Origin: Rhizophagus clarus
Lineage: Eukaryota > Glomeromycota > Glomeromycetes > Glomerales > Glomeraceae
Reading direction: 5' to 3'
Length of the DNA: 64,000 nt
Assembly: GCA_015698045.1 (NCBI GenBank)
Contig: BLAL01000012.1
Location: 1,674,001 to 1,738,000, forward strand
In this document: piece after piece, positions 58,131 to 64,000 of the stretch
Layout of the letters: every line of letters begins with the position of its first letter
Numbering within the stretch: position 1 is the stretch's first letter
Notes under the pieces: model-generated
Told to the model about the DNA's origin: nothing
The model's input: only the letters and a program-made list of their open reading frames with translations
Database searches by the model: none
Program-made: the position numbers and the translations under genes

Positions 58131-61100
58131 GTAAAATATACTAAACTTGATTATTAAACTAAAATTATTTTGAATAATTTAAATATTATTATACTTTATA
58201 TACTGTAATATTTACATATAATTTAAATAATTTAGCTCGTAAGTTAATAAACTATCTTATATAAAATAACAACAAACCATTATATATAAATAACTAAAAT
58301 TATAACTTTAACAATCGGTAATATCATATAGTTGGTAAGTTATCAGCTATTTATTTTTTACTTTATTTGTATAATATTCAGATAACTAAATTTTTTGTTT
58401 AAATAACTATTTAATAATTAATCATATCATAGATGGTAAGTTACAATATTTAATTATGCGTATAATATTCACATGTAATTCAAACTAATTATACTTTTTA
58501 CTTAAATGCACGATTAGATTGTAAGTGTTATTTAATTTACAGTATATACTTTTGTGATAATATTTGCATCTAATTAATTACCAAATAATACATATTACAG
58601 GGTGTAAGTCATATGTTATCTATATTTCTGTTATTTACTGATTTAATTAACTAATTTCTTTATTTAAAAAATTAATTGGTAATATAGGGAGTAAGTTATT
58701 TATTTAATTCTATTATTACATATTTATATAATATTTACATATAATTTAAATCAACTAATTTCTTTATTTAAAAAATTATTTGGTAATTCATTTTAGTTGG
58801 TAAGTCATATTCTATTATTACATATTTATATAATATTTAAATATAATTTAAACTAACTAATTTCTTTATTTAAAAAATTATTTGTTTTAGATGGTAAGTC
58901 ATATTCTATTATTACATATTTATATAATATTTAAACTAACTAATTTCTTTATTTAAAAAATTATTTGGTAATTTATTTTAGTTGGTAAGTCGTATTCTAT
59001 TATTACATATTATATAATATTTACATATAATTTAAACTAACTAATTTCTTTATTTAAAAAATTATTTGGTAATTTATTTTAGATCGTAAGTTATAAGTTA
59101 TTTATTTATTACATATTTATATAATATTTACATATAATTTAAACTAACTAATTTCTTTATTTAAAAAATTATTTTATAATTTATTTAGTTGGTAAGTCAT
59201 ATTCTATTATTACATATTTATATAATATTTATATATAATTTAAACTAACTAATTTCTTTATTTAAAAAATTATTTGGTAATTTATTTTAGTTGGTAAGTC
59301 ATATTCTATTATTACATATCTATATGATATTTGCATATAATTTAAACTAACTAATCTTTCATTTAAAAAATTATTTATTTTAGATGGTAAGTCGTATTCT
59401 ATTATTACATATTTATATAATATTTGCATATAATTTAAACTAACTAATTTCTTTATTTAAAAAATTATTTATTTTAGATGGTAAGTCGTATTCTATTATT
59501 ACAGTCATATTTATATAATATTTACAAATAATTTAAACTAACTAATTTCTTTATTTAAAAAATCATTTAATAATATAGGGTGTAAGTTATTCTATTATTA
59601 CATATTTATATAATATTTATATATAATTTAAACTAACTAATTTCTTTATTTAAAAAATTATTTATTTTAGATAGTAAGTCGTATTCTATTATTACATATT
59701 ATATATATTTACATATAATTTAAACTAACTAATTTCTTTATTTAAAAAATTATTTGGTAATTTATTTTAGTTGGTAAGTCATATTCTATTATTACTTATT
59801 TATATAATATTTACATATAATTTAAACTAACTACTTTCTTTATTTAAAAAATTATTTGGTAATTTATTTTAGATCGTAAGTTATAAGTTATTTATTTAAT
59901 TCTATTATTACATATTTATATAATATTTGCATATAATTTAAACTAACTAATTTCTTTATTTAAAAAATTATTTAATAATATAGGGAGTAAGTATTTAATT
60001 CTATTATTACATATTTATATAATATCTACATATAATTTAAACTAACTAATTTCTTTATTTAAAAATTATTTAATAATATAGGGAGTAAGTTATTTATTAA
60101 TTCTATTATTACATATTTATATAATATTTATATATAATTTAAACTAACTAATTTTTTTATTTAAAAAATTATTTGTAATTTATTTAGATCGTAAGTTATA
60201 AGTTATTTACTTAATTCTATCATTACATATTTATATAATATTTACATATAATTTAAGCTAACTAATTTGTTTATTTAAAAAATTATTTAATAATATAGGG
60301 TGTAAGTTATTTATTTAATTCTATTATTACATATTTTTATAATATTTACATATTATTTAAACTTGCTAATTTCTTAATTTAAAAAATTATTTGGTAATTT
60401 ATTTTAGATCGTAAGTTATAAGTTATTTATTTAATTCTATTATTACATATTTATATAATATTTACATATAATTTAAACTAATTAATTTCTTTATTTAAAA
60501 AATTATTTGGTAATTTTTTTAGTTGGTAAGTCATATTCTATTATTACATATTTATATAATAACTTAAACTAACTAATTTCTTTATTTAAAAAATTATTTA
60601 ATAATATAGGGAGTAAGTTATTTATTTAATTCTATTATTATATATTTATATAATATTACATATAATTAAAATTAACTAATTTCTTTATTTAAAAATTATT
60701 AATAATATAGGGTGTAAGTTATTTATTTATATAATATTTACATATAATTTAAACTAACTAATTTCTTTATTTAAAAAATTATTTAATAATATAGGGTGTA
60801 AGTTATTTATTTAATTCTACTCTTACATATTTATATATAATTTAAACTAACTAATTTCTTTATTTAAAAAATTAATTATTTTAGATGGTAAGTCGTATTC
60901 TATTATTACATATTTATATAATATTTACATATGATTTAAACTAACTAATTTTTTTATTTAATAAATTATTTGGTAATTTATTTTAGATGGTAAGTCGTAT
61001 TCTATTATTACATATTTATATAATATTTATATATAATTTAAGCTAACTAATTTCTTTATTTAAAAAATTATTTAATAATATAGGGTGTAAGTTATTTATT

Positions 61101-61542
61101 TAATTCTATTATTACACATTTATATAATATTTACATATAATTTAAACTAACTAATTTACTTATTTAAAAAATTATTTGGTAATTTATTTTAGTTGGTAAG
61201 TCGTATTCTATTATTATATATTTATATAGTATTTATATATAATTTAAACTAACTTGGTAATTTACTTTAGATTCTTGTAAGTTATTATTTATTATATTCA
61301 TATAAAATTTATTCATAATTTAATTACCCGACTTTGGTCTTTATTTAAAAAATACTATCTATTGCTTTAGTTGGTAAGTTGTAAAATATAGACCATATAT
61401 TATAAATATATTATCCAATAACTAAAAGTTATATTTATTAAATTTTTGATTAAACTTTAGAGTAAGTCATTCATATTACTTTTTTTAATTTTGAGTTTGA
61501 ATATAAATTTTAATATGTTTCTATTATTTATATTTTATATAG
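58131..61542 (+). repeat. Array of 35 tandem intron modules separated by 3-nt micro-exons
   Basis: Each unit (78-115 bp) has a GTAAGT donor, an AACTAACTAAT branch-like word and a TTTAG, ATAG or CAG acceptor. The bases between acceptor and next donor start at: CTC 58236, TTG 58332, ATG 58433, ATT 58518, GGT 58600, GGA 58688, TTG 58797, ATG 58891, TTG 58982, ATC 59093, TTG 59189, TTG 59291, ATG 59384, ATG 59478, GGT 59579, ATA 59671, TTG 59771, ATC 59873, GGA 59984, GGA 60082, ATC 60188, GGT 60299, ATC 60408, TTG 60523, GGA 60610, GGT 60711, GGT 60795, ATG 60885, ATG 60987, GGT 61084, TTG 61193, ATTCTT 61271, TTG 61371, A 61461. The first donor is GAAG|GTAAAA at 58131. The last acceptor (61541-61542) opens the kinase exon. 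Splicing is inferred. Confidence 0.75.
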
Positions 61543-62856
61543 GTTCGGAATAAGTGAAAATGCAATTTTAGATAAATTTATTGAAGAAAAAGGATTAAAA
61601 TGGATCCCTTATGATCAATTTAAAAATGTTGAATATCTTGATAAAGGAGGATTTGGTATTATATACAAGGCCTTTTGGTTAAAAAGAAATAGAGAGAAGG
61701 AAGTAGCTCTTAAATGTCTCAATAATTTGAATGAAAATAATTTAAATGAAAATTTAGATAAATTTTTAAATGAAGTATAATTATATATTATTTATTTTTA
61801 ATTTTTATTATTTTTATTATAATCATTTATATTAATATATCCTATTTTAATTTTTTATAGTGGGATTGTCACGAAAAATGTTTAAGTTCAATTAGTATTA
61901 TTTATTTACATGGATTTACGAAAAATCCAGATACTTTGGATTATATGGTAGTAATGGATTATGCAAATAAGGGAAATTTAAGAGGGAATTTAACAAAAAT
62001 AATTGAAAATAGTTGGAATCAAAGATTGTTCATGTTATATAAAATTATTTCTGGTCTTAAAAGAATACATGAGCAAAATCTTATTCATTGTGATTTTCAT
62101 GATGGCAATATTTTAAATCATGAGGATGAAGAAGATGAGGATGATAAGAACAAGGTTTTTATTAGTGATTTAGGATTATGCAAAGCTGCAAATTTTTTAA
62201 AAGAATATGATATTTATGGTGTTATTCCATTTATGGCACCTGAAGTTTTAAGGGGCAAACCATATACTCCAGCTAGCGATATATATAGTTTTTCTATGAT
62301 TATGTGGGAATTTACATCTGGAATTCCACCATTTAATGATAGAGCACATGATTTTCAACTCTGTGTAAGTATTTGTAGAGGTGAACGACCTAAAATTGTT
62401 GAAAATACTCCACAATGTTATGTGGATTTGATGAAAAAATGTTGGGATGAGAATCCATTAGAAAGACTATCTGCTGAAGAAGTAAGGAATATTATTGCAG
62501 ACTGGATTTTCCAACCTGATAATAATGAAATTAGTGAAGAATTAAAAAGCAACATTATGGAATTTATAAATGCATCAATTGGAAATATTAATCTTATAAC
62601 TGAATCTCATCCACAAGTATGTTATAAAAGTCACTTACTTGATTTTACTAGTAAAAAAGTAAATGATTATGTAGTTGATGATAAACCAAGTGAAAAATTG
62701 GATGGAATTATAGAAAGTGAATGTTTAAATTGCATAGTTGATAATATAAAGTCATCAGGTATGTAATATGTGCAAAAAAAAGTAATTTTACAAATTATTT
62801 TATATGAAATTAATTAATTTATTAATCATTTAGATATTATAACTGACAACAATTAG
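61543..62856 (+). CDS. Protein kinase domain protein (5' exons unresolved)
   Basis: Exons 61543-61774 and 61861-62758 join in frame across an 86-bp intron (GAA|GTATAA...TATAG|TGG). A third exon 62834-62856, after GTATGT...TTTAG, would end the protein '...SSDIITDNN'; if unspliced it stops at 62766. Kinase landmarks: glycine loop 'KGGFGIIY', Lys in 'VALKCL', 'VVMDYANKGNL' hinge, catalytic loop 'HCDFHDGN' (Cys for Arg of HRD), 'DLG' for DFG, 'MAPEVL' and 'DIYSFSMIMWE'. All residues needed for ATP and Mg binding are present, so it should be active. A C-terminal tail of about 80 aa is unassigned. Codons begin with the second base of the exon, so two bases must come from upstream through the array at 58131-61542. 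Confidence 0.9.
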
Positions 62857-63487
62857 CTTAGATTTATAGTGTTAATAATATATTTATTTTTATTTCACTT
62901 TTATTAGAATCATTTAAACACAAGACTAGAGTAGTAAAATATTTTACAAGTTTCTTAGTTTGTTATTTAAATAAATCCTTTTTTATAACTTATTTAAGTA
63001 TTAAATATATGTATTTCTTTCTTTATTTGGAATTGTTTTGACATTAAGGCTAAAGTAGTATGATATTTTATAAGTTTTTTAGTTTGTGATTTAAATAATT
63101 CTTTTATATTGTAACTTATCCGAATATAATATTAAATTATTAAGTTTATTTTTATTTATAACATCAAATAGTATATGATTAGAATTAAAAAGGTTCAATA
63201 TGATCACTTAAAGCAATGTAAAAAAAAAAATGAATTAAAAATTAATTAAATAATGTAAATGCATAAAGCTAGTATTTCTAGCAGTAAAAATAAAATTTTC
63301 AAGATCTAAAATCCAATGTTGTGCAATGTTATTTCTAATTGGTCAAGTAAAATAAAACATTAATAATAAGAAAATTGTGGATAAACCATTAAATCATATA
63401 TTATAATTATTTAACTTTTCTATTTTAACAGTCAGTGAAAATGTCAAAAATTAAAGGGAGATTTTTTGTACTATGATATCACAATAT
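62857..63487. other. AT-rich intergenic stretch
   Basis: A phrase of the type 'ACTAGAGTAGTAAAATATTTTACAAGTTT' recurs imperfectly near 62921 and 63051. No gene is visible. Confidence 0.45.
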
Positions 63488-63496
63488 AATTTATTG

Positions 63497-63929
63497 GCAT
63501 ATCTGAAATCTGTGACAGGTTTTGTGGCAAATTGTGGCGCAGCAAAAAATACAAAAATAAAAATTTTTTCTTACACACTTCAACGTATAGATATAAAAAT
63601 TATATAATAGATGTAATTTTGGCTGCTCTGCAAGTTTACCTAGAGTGCTAAAGGCAGTTTTAAATGTCACTTTTGATCTATTCAAATAAAACATTTTTTT
63701 CGCCAAATCTCATTTTAGAAATGATTGGCAAAGACGATAAAATCAATCGTTTATATGTAAAGTCAAAACCGGCTTTTAAATCTGCTTTTCCAACTCTAAG
63801 TAAACTTGTAGAGCGGGTATAAATACATCTAGGATAAAATTTTAAAAGCTCTATGATAAAAGGAAGAATAGTTATTTCTCTTTTTCCAAATTGCCGTGCC
63901 ACAAAACCTGTCACAGATTTCAGATATGC
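63497..63929. mobile_element. Mutator-like (MULE) MITE, 433 bp
   Basis: A 9-bp duplication AATTTATTG (63488-63496 and 63930-63938) flanks TIRs of about 33 bp that appear identical, beginning GCATATCTGAAATCTG. A 9-bp TSD is typical of Mutator-like elements. The core (63621-63815) is a second inverted-repeat element related to 56841-57035. There is no coding capacity. Confidence 0.85.
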
Positions 63930-64000
63930 AATTTATTGATATAGTATGGCCTTATGGCCTATAGTATATATGTAGACTTAAAGTTGGTCAAAGTTGGTAC

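Noticed and set aside
58131-61542. Regular repeats suggesting a CRISPR array
   Set aside because: The whole unit repeats, not a short repeat with unique spacers. The genome is eukaryotic, and the regular features are splice signals.

Overview
The window looks like a gene-poor, transposon-rich stretch of a very AT-rich eukaryotic (fungal) genome. Short GT-AG introns are present. The host-type genes are members of expanded families: F-box/LRR-like proteins starting MSNLN, and a protein kinase with an HCDFHDGN catalytic loop. There is also a Crinkler-type N-terminal domain. I recognise this combination from arbuscular mycorrhizal fungi (Glomeromycotina, Rhizophagus-like). That assignment is an inference from family resemblance, not a database result.

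Layout. 1-9.3 kb: four minus-strand copies of one F-box family in tandem (one cut by the window edge, two intact, one decayed); a fifth, broken copy lies at 49.9-51.3 kb with its flanks. 10-14.6 kb: a poly(A)-tailed retroposon with ORF1-like fragments, into which a complete Ginger-type DNA transposon (TIRs, 4-bp TSD, three-exon integrase) has inserted. 16.6-20 kb: a TIR transposon with a decayed zinc-ribbon gene, itself split by a second element. 21-29.7 kb: a hAT-type MITE, then a 7.8-kb CACTA-like element that carries a Tc1/mariner copy and two divergent arrays of intron-like modules. 30-34.6 kb: foldback MITEs and a decayed hAT transposon. 36.2-47.9 kb: a second ORF1-type retroposon split by an 8.6-kb LINE (APE endonuclease, RT, RNase H), with target-site duplications visible for both. 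48.6 kb: tRNA-Gly(UCC). 52-57 kb: small retroposon and MITE insertions, a possible retropepsin fragment and a Crinkler header with an in-frame stop. 58-62.9 kb: a protein kinase gene preceded by a 3.4-kb tandem array.

The most unusual structure is that 3.4-kb array (58131-61542). It can be read as 35 consecutive short introns with GTAAGT donors, CTAAC-like branch sites and TTTAG/ATAG acceptors. They are separated by 34 micro-exons: 32 of exactly 3 nt, one of 6 nt and a last one of 1 nt. The gaps stay frame-neutral while the triplet identity varies (TTG, ATG, ATC, GGT, GGA and others). The CACTA-like element holds two more arrays built on the same principle from unrelated sequence: about a dozen modules on the minus strand and about two dozen on the plus strand, with TACTAAC-like branch sites. 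Whether these are spliced, and whether they make peptide diversity or are introner-like or satellite expansions, cannot be settled from DNA alone.
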